Positions 26,351 through 38,100 of a DNA stretch of 38,796 nt are shown piece after piece. The position numbers were made by a program, and so were the translations under genes. Source of the stretch: Anaerolineae bacterium (lineage in GTDB: Bacteria; Chloroflexota; Anaerolineae; B4-G1; SLSP01). The notes under the pieces were generated by a model. The model had not been told where the DNA came from. It ran no database searches and worked only from the letters and a program-made list of their open reading frames with translations. Every line of letters starts with the position of its first letter. The stretch's first letter is position 1. The stretch covers positions 1 to 38,796 of the forward strand of contig JAFGFB010000072.1 of assembly GCA_016931315.1 (NCBI GenBank), in the 5' to 3' direction.

Positions 26351-28015
26351 ATGCGTCGTTTGCTGTCACTATTATGGGTCTTGGGAATCATTGTGCTTTC
26401 AGGGTGCTCCGATATCATGGAATTGCTCGAGCAAGAGCCGGTGGAAGAACCGGTACTCACGTATGCTGCGCCTACGCCAGAGCCTTTCCCCGACCAGGTC
26501 ACGACAGCAGCGCGCATCCGTCAGCGGGGAGCCATCATTGTAGGCATTCGCTATGATCTCGAACCGTTTTCCTTCATCAGCGCCAACGGAGAGCTCTCAG
26601 GATTGGAGATTGACCTGGCGCACGAACTGGCGCAGCGTTGGTTGGGAAATTCCGACGCCGTAATCTTTCGACAGCTGCGCTCCGATACCGCGGCGCAACA
26701 CCTTATGGATGGCAATGTAGATATTGTACTGGCAGGGGTTTCCTACACCCGCAACAACGAGCAGAGCATTGATTTCAGCCCGCCATATTTCATCAACGGG
26801 CAAGCGCTGCTCACCTTCACCGATACCGGCATCAACGCCTTGAGCGATTCCAGTGGACGACGTATTGGCGTCATCAGCTGGACGGACACCACACGTCAGA
26901 TTGAAGCAGTCACCACAATCACACCCACCCTCACCGCCTATGAAAACTTCTTCCAGGTAACAGAAGCTCTGCGCACGCGGCAAATTGATGCCTATGCTGA
27001 CGAACGCCACCGCTTAGAGCGCGCACGACGCACGGTCAACGGCGCTGAGATTGTCGGCCAATACACCCAGATCCCGTTCGCCATTGGCTTCCGGGAGAAC
27101 GATCCTTTCTTTGCCAACTTGCTGGCGCTCACATTCCAAGATATGGCAGCCGATGGGACGCTCACCGAGCTCTATGCTCGTTGGCTGCCGGGCACACCCG
27201 CACCGACGCTAGCGCGCCTCGCCGGCAGCTCACCTACGCCCACCCTGGGCGATGCCCCCCAAGAACGCTTCAACGGTGATCTGAGCGCCCGGGTGAAAGA
27301 ACGCGGCACGCTCCGCATAGGATACCTTCAGGATTTGTGGCCCTATTCCGCCGATCGCGATGATGGCGTCCCAACGGGCTTTGAGATACGGCTGCTCGAG
27401 CGCGTTGCCGAAATGTGGTTTGGAGATCGCCAGGCGGTGCAGATGGTGCCGGTAACACGTGCCACCGGCTTGCAGACGTTGCTCAATGGTGAAGTGGATG
27501 TACTTGCAGGGGGGTGGGTGCACTCACGGGAGATTGAGCTACAAGCCGAGGTCTCGACCATACTGTTTGATGATGGGGTGAGCATCTTTTCTCTCAGCGC
27601 TGCGCCCTACCGCAGCCTGCAAGAACTTGTAGGGCAACCCGTGGGTGTCATCAGTGGCTCTGAAGGTGCAGCAACAGTCGCCCAGCTAACCCAATTGGCC
27701 GGCGGCGCGCTCAACACCATCACCTTCCCAGATCGCGACGCGGCCGTTGCGGCGCTGCAACAGGGCCAGGTCGCCGCACTCCTCGCGGAACGGGGGCTGG
27801 TATTGGCGCCACTCTACCGTCAAGCCGGCTTCACGCTCATGGATGAGCGTCTGACCTATCGCCCGATTAGTTATGTATTGCCGCAGGGAGATTCCAATTT
27901 CCGTGACTGGTTTAACGAAACACTGCTCCAACTGCACGATAGCGGCATTTTCAGGGAACTCTACACCACCTGGTTTGATGATTCTGCGCCAAGTGGTCCC
28001 CCCTGGCCTCGCTAA
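26351..28015 (+). CDS. Lipoprotein with two tandem family 3 solute-binding domains
   Basis: Lipobox LGIIVLSGCSD; domain 1 IRQRGAIIVGIRYDLEPFSFISANGELSGLEIDLAHELAQRWLG; domain 2 VKERGTLRIGYLQDLWPYSADRDDGVPTGFEIRLLERVAEMWFG. Confidence 0.9.
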   Translation: MRRLLSLLWVLGIIVLSGCSDIMELLEQEPVEEPVLTYAAPTPEPFPDQVTTAARIRQRGAIIVGIRYDLEPFSFISANGELSGLEIDLAHELAQRWLGNSDAVIFRQLRSDTAAQHLMDGNVDIVLAGVSYTRNNEQSIDFSPPYFINGQALLTFTDTGINALSDSSGRRIGVISWTDTTRQIEAVTTITPTLTAYENFFQVTEALRTRQIDAYADERHRLERARRTVNGAEIVGQYTQIPFAIGFRENDPFFANLLALTFQDMAADGTLTELYARWLPGTPAPTLARLAGSSPTPTLGDAPQERFNGDLSARVKERGTLRIGYLQDLWPYSADRDDGVPTGFEIRLLERVAEMWFGDRQAVQMVPVTRATGLQTLLNGEVDVLAGGWVHSREIELQAEVSTILFDDGVSIFSLSAAPYRSLQELVGQPVGVISGSEGAATVAQLTQLAGGALNTITFPDRDAAVAALQQGQVAALLAERGLVLAPLYRQAGFTLMDERLTYRPISYVLPQGDSNFRDWFNETLLQLHDSGIFRELYTTWFDDSAPSGPPWPR

Positions 28016-28047
28016 TAGAGAACTCAGCCACGTCTGATGAAAGAGAG

Positions 28048-28084
28048 TGTTTTTGCGGCAACGCGGGGCGCTGCCGCAAAAACA
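28048..28084 (+). terminator. Hairpin terminator after solute-binding lipoprotein gene
   Basis: TGTTTTTGCGGCA-N11-TGCCGCAAAAACA. Confidence 0.55.
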
Positions 28085-28093
28085 TCCCCCCGC

Positions 28094-28273
28094 GGGTATA
28101 GGACAGATTGTTGGGAAAAACTGGAAGAGGTCGTGCAAACAGACGAAGAGGATCTTTTCTATGTTTTGGACACGGCGCCGGGTACGGCGCCGCGTCCAAA
28201 ACCACTTTTTCTTCAAAAAGGCATGCCATGCCTGATATGAAGTGTTATGCGGCCAATAATTTGTCGTATACCC
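28094..28273. mobile_element. MITE-like element family B, intact copy (180 bp) with perfect 9-bp TSD
   Basis: TIR GGGTATAGGACAGATTGTTGG / CCAATAATTTGTCGTATACCC (18/21); TSD TCCCCCCGC at 28085-28093 and 28274-28282; central hairpin GTTTTGGACACGGCGCC..GGCGCCGCGTCCAAAAC. Confidence 0.93.
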
Positions 28274-28325
28274 TCCCCCCGCGATCCAGATTCGTCTTTC
28301 GGGCTGTTCGTGGTAAAATAACTGC

Positions 28326-29339
28326 GTGAACGAACATCCAGAAAACAAGGAAGAGCCGCGCCCACCGGCTGGGGTGGTAGCCTGTCTGACCAGCGCTTTT
28401 GAGCTCCTGGCACACGCTCCACAACTGCTTCTGCCGCCTGTGCTGCTGGACTTGTTCCTGTGGCTGGGGCCGCGCCTCTCGGCAAAGTCGCTGGTAGAGC
28501 CGCTGATTGCGGCAGCAAAAACAGCGCCGACGGCTGATACGCAACCGCTATACCAGGCCATCAGTACAGCCCTAACAGAATTTAGCGCCAGCTTCGACCT
28601 GTTTTCAACGCTTAGTCCGGCGCCCATCCTGGGAACTCCAGTGCTCATGGGACTACGCCAGGTGCTCAGTAACCCGCTGGGACCGCGCACGGAAATTCCG
28701 GTCCCCACGCCTGGGGCAAGCCTGGGGTGGATTGCGTTACTTACCATTTTGGGACTGGGTATCAGCGCTTTTTATCTCACACAGGTAGGCCGGCAGGTAG
28801 TCAGTCATACCGAGGCCCCCGTGCCCGGTCCTGCTGCCGCGCCCCGGCTTTGGGGACAATTGGTCAGGCTCACAGTGGTCTTGCTATTCGGCGTCGGAAG
28901 CGCTGCATTAACGGCCTCCCTGGTGATGAGTGTCGGCACCATGATCAGCCAGGCGTTGATACCCGCTATCAGCCTGTTTTTCCTATCGCTGGGGTTGTTT
29001 GTTGGAGTACACTTCGTCTATACTATTCCGGGCATGGTACAATTGCGCCATCCCCCCCTGCGCGCGCTGCAGGAAAGCCTGCTTCTGGCGCGGGTGGATT
29101 TCCCCGGGGTTATGCAGTTGTTGCTACTTACACTGGTCCTTACTCAGGGCTTGAACTTTGTCTGGTCGCTGCCTGAACCTGATACATGGGCAACAATCGT
29201 AGGGATTGGAGGCCACGCCATCATTAACACGGCCCTGATCATTACATTGTTCATCTTTTACCAGGAGCGGTTGGCATATCTGCGATTGCTGCAAAACGCC
29301 TTCGCCCGCAATGCCGCGCAAGTACCCCGGTCAACCTAG
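28326..29339 (+). CDS. Multi-TM membrane protein, function unknown
   Basis: GTG start; several hydrophobic helices (LLPPVLLDLFLWLG, WIALLTILGLGISAFYL, LTVVLLFGVGSAALTASLVMSVG); not antisense to another plausible gene. Confidence 0.75.
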   Translation: MNEHPENKEEPRPPAGVVACLTSAFELLAHAPQLLLPPVLLDLFLWLGPRLSAKSLVEPLIAAAKTAPTADTQPLYQAISTALTEFSASFDLFSTLSPAPILGTPVLMGLRQVLSNPLGPRTEIPVPTPGASLGWIALLTILGLGISAFYLTQVGRQVVSHTEAPVPGPAAAPRLWGQLVRLTVVLLFGVGSAALTASLVMSVGTMISQALIPAISLFFLSLGLFVGVHFVYTIPGMVQLRHPPLRALQESLLLARVDFPGVMQLLLLTLVLTQGLNFVWSLPEPDTWATIVGIGGHAIINTALIITLFIFYQERLAYLRLLQNAFARNAAQVPRST

Positions 29340-29399
29340 GTTCCGATATCAGACGCTTGAAAAAACCGGGAATCAGAATCAACCCGGCTCAAATCGTGA

Positions 29400-31343
<1,944 letters not shown>

Positions 31344-31350
31344 TATACCC

Positions 31351-31383
31351 CAAGCGGCGGCGCATAAAGCGCCGCCGCTTGGT
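31351..31383 (+). terminator. gyrB terminator
   Basis: CCAAGCGGCGGCGC-ATAAA-GCGCCGCCGCTTGG followed by TTT. Confidence 0.8.
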
Positions 31384-31398
31384 TTAGCTCTAAACGCC

Positions 31399-32601
31399 TC
31401 ACTGTACCTGTGCCATCCGCCTCCGCAAGAACGCCGGGACCCCAGGCGTGCCCAACATCGCGATAAGCGCCAGCACGCCCACAATCACTACCCCTATCAC
31501 GGCAGCTGTGCCAGTCAACCATGGGGGCAAGGTCAATAAGGCTTGCGCCCCAGCGACGGCAATAACGTTGAAATTCCACAAGCCATGGAACAAAATCGCC
31601 ACGGCATAACCTAGCGGCATCATCCAGCGTTTGCTTCCGCTCCAGAAATACCCCCAGCCCAATCCAATCAAGCCGCTGGTGAAAGCGTGCATCGCGGTAG
31701 CCGGAATGCGTGTGCCAATGCCGGCAAACCAGCTGACAACATCCGTGAGGCTCGCGGCGCTATTGAAAACCCCCTCGACAACGGCAAACCCCAGCCCAGC
31801 TGCCGCGCCCCATAGAAAAGCCTGCAGCGGACGCGGACGTCTGCGGAAGCCAATGCCTACCAAAATCGCCGTTTTCAGCACTTCCTCAACCATAGGCGTA
31901 ATCACCGCCAGGGTAATGAATGCCACCATGAGCACGATAGGGGAAGCGAAAAGCGTAGTAAGGGCATCTGGCGTCAAAGCCTCTGGCGCCAGTTGTGACC
32001 ACTGCTCCAGCTGCAACGCCAACCCCTCCAATTCCGCTTGCCCGCCGGGAATAAAAACTGCTCCCAGCGCCACCAGGAAACTGCTGAGCACCAGACCCAG
32101 GAGTTCGGCTGGAATTGCCATCAAGGTGGCAATCACGCCACTGGTGAAGAGCAACACAGCCTGACGCCGGGAAACACCCGCCAGACTACCTCCGGCAAGC
32201 AAGGCGAAAGCGTAAAAGAGCAAGGCCGGCAAAGTAATCAACGCCACATGGAAAGGCGCCAGGACGATATCAAAGCGCCCCGCCGAGGCAAGCAGGACGC
32301 CCCCAATGGCACTGACCGCGAGAAAGACTGCGAGCGTGATCCAGGCGCGCCGGGGCTGAAGCAACGGCGCGGGACGCCCCAACCAGACTTCCAGCCCGCT
32401 GAGCAACAAAGCGCCGGCAAGCCCCAGGCCTAAAAGTCCGGCACAAGCAGCGATTATCGCCGTCATTTCACGCTGCTCAATCTCAATCGTGCGCACCCAG
32501 GTAGTGAGTAGCGCAAGTCCCAGGCAGCCCAAACTCAGCGCCAATAAAATCGCGGCGAAGAGAGCGACCACGAGCCACAAAATAAGTTTACGATCTGGCA
32601 T
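31399..32601 (-). CDS. PrsW-family intramembrane protease-like protein
   Basis: Multi-TM with PMVEEVLKTAILVGIGFRRRPRPLQAFLWGAAAGLGFAVVEGVFN (EExxK-type and FAxxE motifs), AMHAFTSGLIGLGWGYF, LFHGLWNF; start refined to 32601. Confidence 0.83.
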   Translation of the reverse strand: MPDRKLILWLVVALFAAILLALSLGCLGLALLTTWVRTIEIEQREMTAIIAACAGLLGLGLAGALLLSGLEVWLGRPAPLLQPRRAWITLAVFLAVSAIGGVLLASAGRFDIVLAPFHVALITLPALLFYAFALLAGGSLAGVSRRQAVLLFTSGVIATLMAIPAELLGLVLSSFLVALGAVFIPGGQAELEGLALQLEQWSQLAPEALTPDALTTLFASPIVLMVAFITLAVITPMVEEVLKTAILVGIGFRRRPRPLQAFLWGAAAGLGFAVVEGVFNSAASLTDVVSWFAGIGTRIPATAMHAFTSGLIGLGWGYFWSGSKRWMMPLGYAVAILFHGLWNFNVIAVAGAQALLTLPPWLTGTAAVIGVVIVGVLALIAMLGTPGVPAFLRRRMAQVQ

Positions 32602-32623
32602 AATTCTTCCCATTGAGAAACTA

Positions 32624-32656
32624 TTTTCGGCGCCGCGTGGCACGCGGCGCCGAAAA
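32624..32656 (-). terminator. Terminator between DsbA-cyclophilin gene and PrsW-like gene (bidirectional-looking hairpin)
   Basis: TTTTCGGCGCCGCGT-GGC-ACGCGGCGCCGAAAA. Confidence 0.7.
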
Positions 32657-32667
32657 ACCATCACAGC

Positions 32668-33924
32668 TTACTTTACTGAAACCTGGACTGTCTCAACACG
32701 GTCTATCGGGACTGTGGTATCCGTCGAATCCGAACGCCGCAGTTTGTCCAATACCTCCAGGCCCTTGGTGACCCGACCAATGACCGGATAAGCCCCATCA
32801 AGCTGGGACGCTTCGGCGCCAAGGGTAAAGAAGAATTGGCCATTCGGTACCAGACCCACCAACCCCGCTTCGCCAAATGTCCCGACGTTCTCGCCGATGC
32901 AATAATAGCCGGGGCTACCGCTGCCAGTGTTCGAAGGATCACCCGTCACCGCAGCGAAATTGTCCATAACAAAGAAGAATTCGTTCCCTTCATACCAGCC
33001 TTCTTGGGCAAGGAAGAGGAAACTGTTGACCTGAGTAGGTGCGCCAGTGGTATCCAACTCAAAAACCACCTCACCCTGTGAAGTCTTGACCGTGATCTCA
33101 TAACTTTTCGTCGTATCCAATACCAACGGAGGGAGGTCCGTATATTGACGGGGCTGTAGAGCCAGCAGATTCGCTGCAATCGGGAGGAAAGCCTCCAACC
33201 CCTGATAGGAAATTCCCATCTGATCGGCAGGATAGACCAAACCATCAAAGATATAGCTCGGTGTACCAGGCAACCCCAGCTGGCTTGCCTCAGCAAGATG
33301 GCGGTCAATCTTCTCGGTATACACGCCGCCGTCTACCTCGGCATCGAAGCGCGTGACATCCAGACCGAGTTCGGCAGCATAGTCCGTCATCTTTGCCCGC
33401 GTCTCCTCAGCAGTAAGCGCATTCCACTCCGAAGCCCGCTCATAGAGCAAATCGTGCATTTCCCAGAACTTTCCCTGCGCGCCAGCTGCCTCTGCTGCCG
33501 CGGCCGTGACGCCCGCGTGCTCGTGGAAGCTCAGCGGGAAGTGCCGGTAAACCAGGCGCACTTCTGGATGCGCAGTGAGGAACTCACGCTCGATAGGCGC
33601 CATTGCAGAGCATGCCGGGCATTGGAAATCTGCATACTCTATAATCGTCACCGTAGCCTCATCCGGATTGACTCCCTTGACATAGTCCGTATCATCCGGC
33701 GGGCGCACGGGAACCGTCAGAGGGTACACCTGACAGGATGCCGGCTCAACTTCGGTAGACTCGGCAGCAGGGGTCTGCGCTTCTGCTGTAGCAGGCGCAG
33801 TTGTCGGCTGCGGCGTAGAGGTGGGGGTCACAGTTGGCTCTGATGTCGCGGTCTCTCCGCAAGCGCTCAACAGCAACGACAGCGCCAACACCGCGCTAAC
33901 GACGAACATAAACTTTTTCGACAT
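32668..33924 (-). CDS. Lipoprotein fusion of DsbA-like thioredoxin domain and cyclophilin-type peptidyl-prolyl isomerase
   Basis: Lipobox LSLLLSACGE; IIEYADFQCPACSAMAPIEREFLTAHPEVRLVYRHFPL (CxxC); C-terminal VFELDTTGAPTQVNSFLFLAQEGWYEGNEFFFVMDNFAAVTGDPSNTGSGSPGY..GQFFFTLG. Confidence 0.9.
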   Translation of the reverse strand: MSKKFMFVVSAVLALSLLLSACGETATSEPTVTPTSTPQPTTAPATAEAQTPAAESTEVEPASCQVYPLTVPVRPPDDTDYVKGVNPDEATVTIIEYADFQCPACSAMAPIEREFLTAHPEVRLVYRHFPLSFHEHAGVTAAAAEAAGAQGKFWEMHDLLYERASEWNALTAEETRAKMTDYAAELGLDVTRFDAEVDGGVYTEKIDRHLAEASQLGLPGTPSYIFDGLVYPADQMGISYQGLEAFLPIAANLLALQPRQYTDLPPLVLDTTKSYEITVKTSQGEVVFELDTTGAPTQVNSFLFLAQEGWYEGNEFFFVMDNFAAVTGDPSNTGSGSPGYYCIGENVGTFGEAGLVGLVPNGQFFFTLGAEASQLDGAYPVIGRVTKGLEVLDKLRRSDSTDTTVPIDRVETVQVSVK

Positions 33925-34111
33925 ATGCAACTCCTTAGAAAATGGTCAACACAGAGATAGCGTGCCAGAATATGGCTTTTGCGCCATCCCGTATGCATCT
34001 TGACGTTCTTCAACACACCTGTTCCGAATTTAGCAGAATTATACCACCAAAAATTCGTTTATAAGGGCCCATATTCAAAAGCCCAATACCAATGCACTTC
34101 AAAGGCGAAAA

Positions 34112-35137
34112 TCATTGGGGGGCACGCGGCTTCGGGGGCCAGAATGGTGGATGCTCCATGCGCCAAAGCCCATAACAGGCTGACACAATCGCTAAACCGC
34201 CCATCAAATACCCCTCAAACACGGAGGCGCGCATGACAAACAACGCCACTAAGCCCAGGAAGAAACCTACAAGATACAACACCAATACCGCTTCCCGGCG
34301 GGTTAGACCTGCATAGGTCAGCCGGTGTGAACTATGATCGGTGCCAGGTGTGGTCATGGGATTAAGTCTACGCCGCAGGCGCGAGATGGTGACCAGCGTC
34401 GTATCAAAGAGAGGGACTCCCAACACCAAGAGCGGAATCATCCAGGTCACAAAAGGCACATTATCAGGAAAGCGCAGTTTGATACCGATTGCAGCCAAAA
34501 GGAAGCCCAGAAACAGGCTGCCAGAGTCACCCATGAAGATGTTCGCTGGAGTCCAGTTGTAGATGAGAAAACCGATGCAAGCCGCCATCACTGCAATAGC
34601 CAGCGCACCGACCAGATATTGCCCGGAGAAACTGCACATCAGGGCAAAATAAGCCGCCGCAATCGCTGCTACCCCCCCTGAGAGGCCATCCATATTGTCG
34701 AGCAAGTTGAAGGCATTGGTGATGCCCACTATCCACAAAACGGATGCGCCATAATTCAACAGTGGTATAGGCAACATCGTGATAGAAACTTCGGTCACGA
34801 TCAACAACCCAGCAGCAAAAATCTGTCCGAGGAGTTTTACCCACGGGGATAGAGTAAAGCGATCGTCCCAAAACCCCAGAAATGAAATCAGTGTGGCGCC
34901 AACAAGGATGCTTGCCAGCTGCGTGATGTTATAACGATTGCCTAGCAACAACGCTGCGACGAGGGTGCTGCCGAAAATCGCCAACCCTCCCAGGCGCGGG
35001 GTAGGGACGGTATGTACTTTGCGACGCACATCAGGCTGGTCCACCGCATTCAGGCGCAAGCCGACCTTACGGGCAAGCGGTGTCCCCACCACCGCCAGCA
35101 ACAAAGCCCCCACGAAAACGACCAGATAGGTGCTCAT
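34112..35137 (-). CDS. WecA/MraY-family undecaprenyl-phosphate sugar-1-phosphate transferase
   Basis: DQPDVRRKVHTVPTPRLGGLAIF, GFWDDRFTLSPWVKLLGQI, NAFNLLDNMDGLSGGVAAIAA, NIFMGDSGSLFLGFLLAAIGI. Confidence 0.92.
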   Translation of the reverse strand: MSTYLVVFVGALLLAVVGTPLARKVGLRLNAVDQPDVRRKVHTVPTPRLGGLAIFGSTLVAALLLGNRYNITQLASILVGATLISFLGFWDDRFTLSPWVKLLGQIFAAGLLIVTEVSITMLPIPLLNYGASVLWIVGITNAFNLLDNMDGLSGGVAAIAAAYFALMCSFSGQYLVGALAIAVMAACIGFLIYNWTPANIFMGDSGSLFLGFLLAAIGIKLRFPDNVPFVTWMIPLLVLGVPLFDTTLVTISRLRRRLNPMTTPGTDHSSHRLTYAGLTRREAVLVLYLVGFFLGLVALFVMRASVFEGYLMGGLAIVSACYGLWRMEHPPFWPPKPRAPQ

Positions 35138-38100
35138 TACGGGGTCTGTGGCTGTGATAGGAAAGCGACGAGCTGCTCAACCGTCTCGCGTTGGCTCTCC
35201 GGCGCCAAAGCCAGCGCCTGCTGGGCTAACGTCAAGGCCCGCGCGGTATCTGCTTGATAATATGTTGCAATAGCCCACATGCGGTAGATATCCCACAAGT
35301 CAGCCATCGTCGGGCAAAGCTCCGTTGTCTCTTCCAAAACCACTGCCGCGTCGGCCCAAAGTTCTTCTTGTAATTGTAAATTGCCCAACACCCGGCGCAC
35401 GGTGCATGCGCCCGGCGTAAGCTCGAGCACGTGTTGGTAATCCGCAATCGCCCCTTTCAAATCCCCGGCAATATTGGCCTTCACATCGGCGGAGAGGCTC
35501 CAGGTCTCCTCAAATTCGGGGTCCAGCGCCAGCGAATGCTCGATGGTGCGAGCATAAGCCTCTTGATCCTGCAAATCAAAGGCATAGAGAATTGCCAACT
35601 CATTCCACAACACCGGGTTGTTAGGGCTCAACCGCAGAGCTTGCTGGTAGTAGGTCTCTGCCTCGCGCAACAAGGCCTGCCTTTCCTCGCTGACCGTAGT
35701 ACGTGCAGCCCAACTGCGGTAGAAACGCGCCAGATTTGCGCTGTGATCGGTGTTCAGTGGGGCGATTTCCCGCGCCTGCTGCAGAATCTCTTGGGTGCGA
35801 TTGAGCGCGTCCAAACGCTGCGCGTCAGTCACCTCCTCAGAGGAAGTTTGCGCAAAGGAGAGCAATGCCTTCCCTAAGAACAGAAGATAGTAATCTTCCC
35901 GTGGCGCAAGTTCCATGGCTTTCTCATAATGCGCAATACCTACCTGCATTTCGACAGGGTTAGAGCTATTCGCAAAACCAAGTCCTTGTTTGTAGAGAAT
36001 ATCAGCCCGCACCAGATCATAACAATAAGGGCCGATGACCAGGAATCCAACCAACAACAGTCCACCTAACAATGCCCCCCAGCCCCACGAGGTTCCGCCA
36101 TGCTGTGTGGACGGAGTCTCCCGCAGCAAGAACCAGGCAATCGCTACTGCCAGCACGAAAATCAGGGCATAATAATGCCCCAACAGGTTAGCCAGTTGTA
36201 CACCCACTGTGACATAATCTTCAATGTTGCGCACTACAGCCTGGGTTAATTGTGCTTGTGTACCGGCAATAATGCCGCCAAAGATCAGGAAACCCAACAC
36301 GGTAATGCCCGCATAAGTGGGCACAATCTTTCGCCACGGCGTGCCCTGTCTTTCCGCCAGTAGCCCCTCACGCTCCAGTTCGCCTAAACCAATAACGCCA
36401 AACAACGCGCCGGTGAAAGCCACAATCATCAGACCACCAAAGGCACGTTGTTGCTTGACATAGATCTGCGTCAACGAGTTCCAGAAAATGTCACCCGCAT
36501 CCGCTAAACGCGCCGGGTTATTGATAAAATCATAAGCCAGCGTGCTCAACACAAAAAGCCCCACCAGGCTCAAAACGACAACAGGAATCATCCATGAAGC
36601 AGCGCTAGAAGATGATGGAACCCTGCGTTTATTGGCGCGGGCATGCGCGGCGGCCAAAGATTTTACCGCGCCTTGATCAACCTGCGGTTCGGGAACCACC
36701 AAAGCGGGGACCCATTGCAGCCCTAATACCACCAACAAGCCCGCAAACGCCCAGAATGTCGTCCTGGTTGCGGCAATCGCAATCCCGAAGTTAATCTCCA
36801 CGAAATGCCCCAAAATCGCGCTTAGCAACGCCACGAGCAGAATGGTATGGGGATGTAAGGTATAGGCAGGGTCAACTACCGTTCTGCCACGCAGGCTGAC
36901 GCGGAAGGCAACCCAGGTAAGATAAAGTCCCGTTCCCGCAACAAAGCCAATTGGAACCGCCACCGCAAAGAGATAAGCGCGTCCCATGGAAATGAATACA
37001 CCCCACAGCGCCAGGGCAATTCCCCCCATCAGCCCTACCCACAGTCCAAACTGCCGGCGACCCACAATTAAGCCCAGCCAATGCAGCCCCCAGTAAACAA
37101 CCGCGCCAAAGAGCCACACATAGACGACTAAGCCCAGCACCCCGCTATTCACCAGGGTATCCAGGGTTTCATTGTGCGAACGATCAGGCGAAGCGTTGCG
37201 AGATTCGATATGCCCCAATTCCACCTTGTAGAAGCTGTTATACGCCACATACATGGATTCGGGTCCATAACCCACCAATGGACGCAGGGAATTCCAGATA
37301 TCCTGTTTCCCATCCGGGTACTGGAGCGGGTCATGCGGCAGCATCAGATCTTGCACCCCTTCCCAAATAAGGGTACGCACGCGTCCCGAACCACTCTCCC
37401 AATCAAGAATGCGCGTCATACGCCCAATCGTAGCGTTGCCGCGTGCCCAGCTCTGCAGCGGCCCAGGCAGGTTGATTGCCAGCAATGCCAAGGCCATCAG
37501 GATGCCCACGCTTGCCCAACCAATCCACAACCAGCGCCAGCCCTTGCGCTCGACAATCATATATAGCCAGATTCCACCAAATGCTAACACCCCCAAACCG
37601 GCGCCAATGTAAGTCGCCGCTTTGAAGGGCAATAACACACCCAAACCGGTCAGAATTCCCGCTGCGGCAATAGACCCGATAGCCAACCCCAATCCGCCCA
37701 ACAGATCACGATACCAGGGATGGCGGGTGGAATCCGCGGCAACAGCCTGCCGCTGCAACACAATGAACAATAGATAAGGCAATAACAGCAACGCCACCCC
37801 AATACCCAGGAACGGACCGCGGCTTTGTGAGTAAACAATAGCCAGCAACTGCACCACGAAGATGAAAATATAGCCAGAGGCTCGCAGAATATCCGTCACC
37901 CGCGCCCGCTCACAACGCAAAATATCCCGAAAACTCTCCACGATTTGCGCCGCTGTTAGTGGGGCAATCATAATCAAATAGGCTGCCACAAAGATAGCGT
38001 TGCCCATATTGGCAGCTACGCGGCGCTGAACATCCCCCGCCCAAGGCAGAGGGTCCAATCCATTTCGCTGGATAATTCCGTAAAGCGCTACAGGGAGGCT

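Noticed and set aside
28037-28329. Small plus-strand ORFs (60-73 aa) between the lipoprotein and membrane protein genes
   Set aside because: They run through a terminator hairpin and the family B MITE; no conserved motif.
27686-28747. 353-aa minus-strand ORF
   Set aside because: Antisense to the solute-binding lipoprotein and the membrane protein, and crosses two hairpins and a complete MITE with its TSDs; no coherent protein motif.
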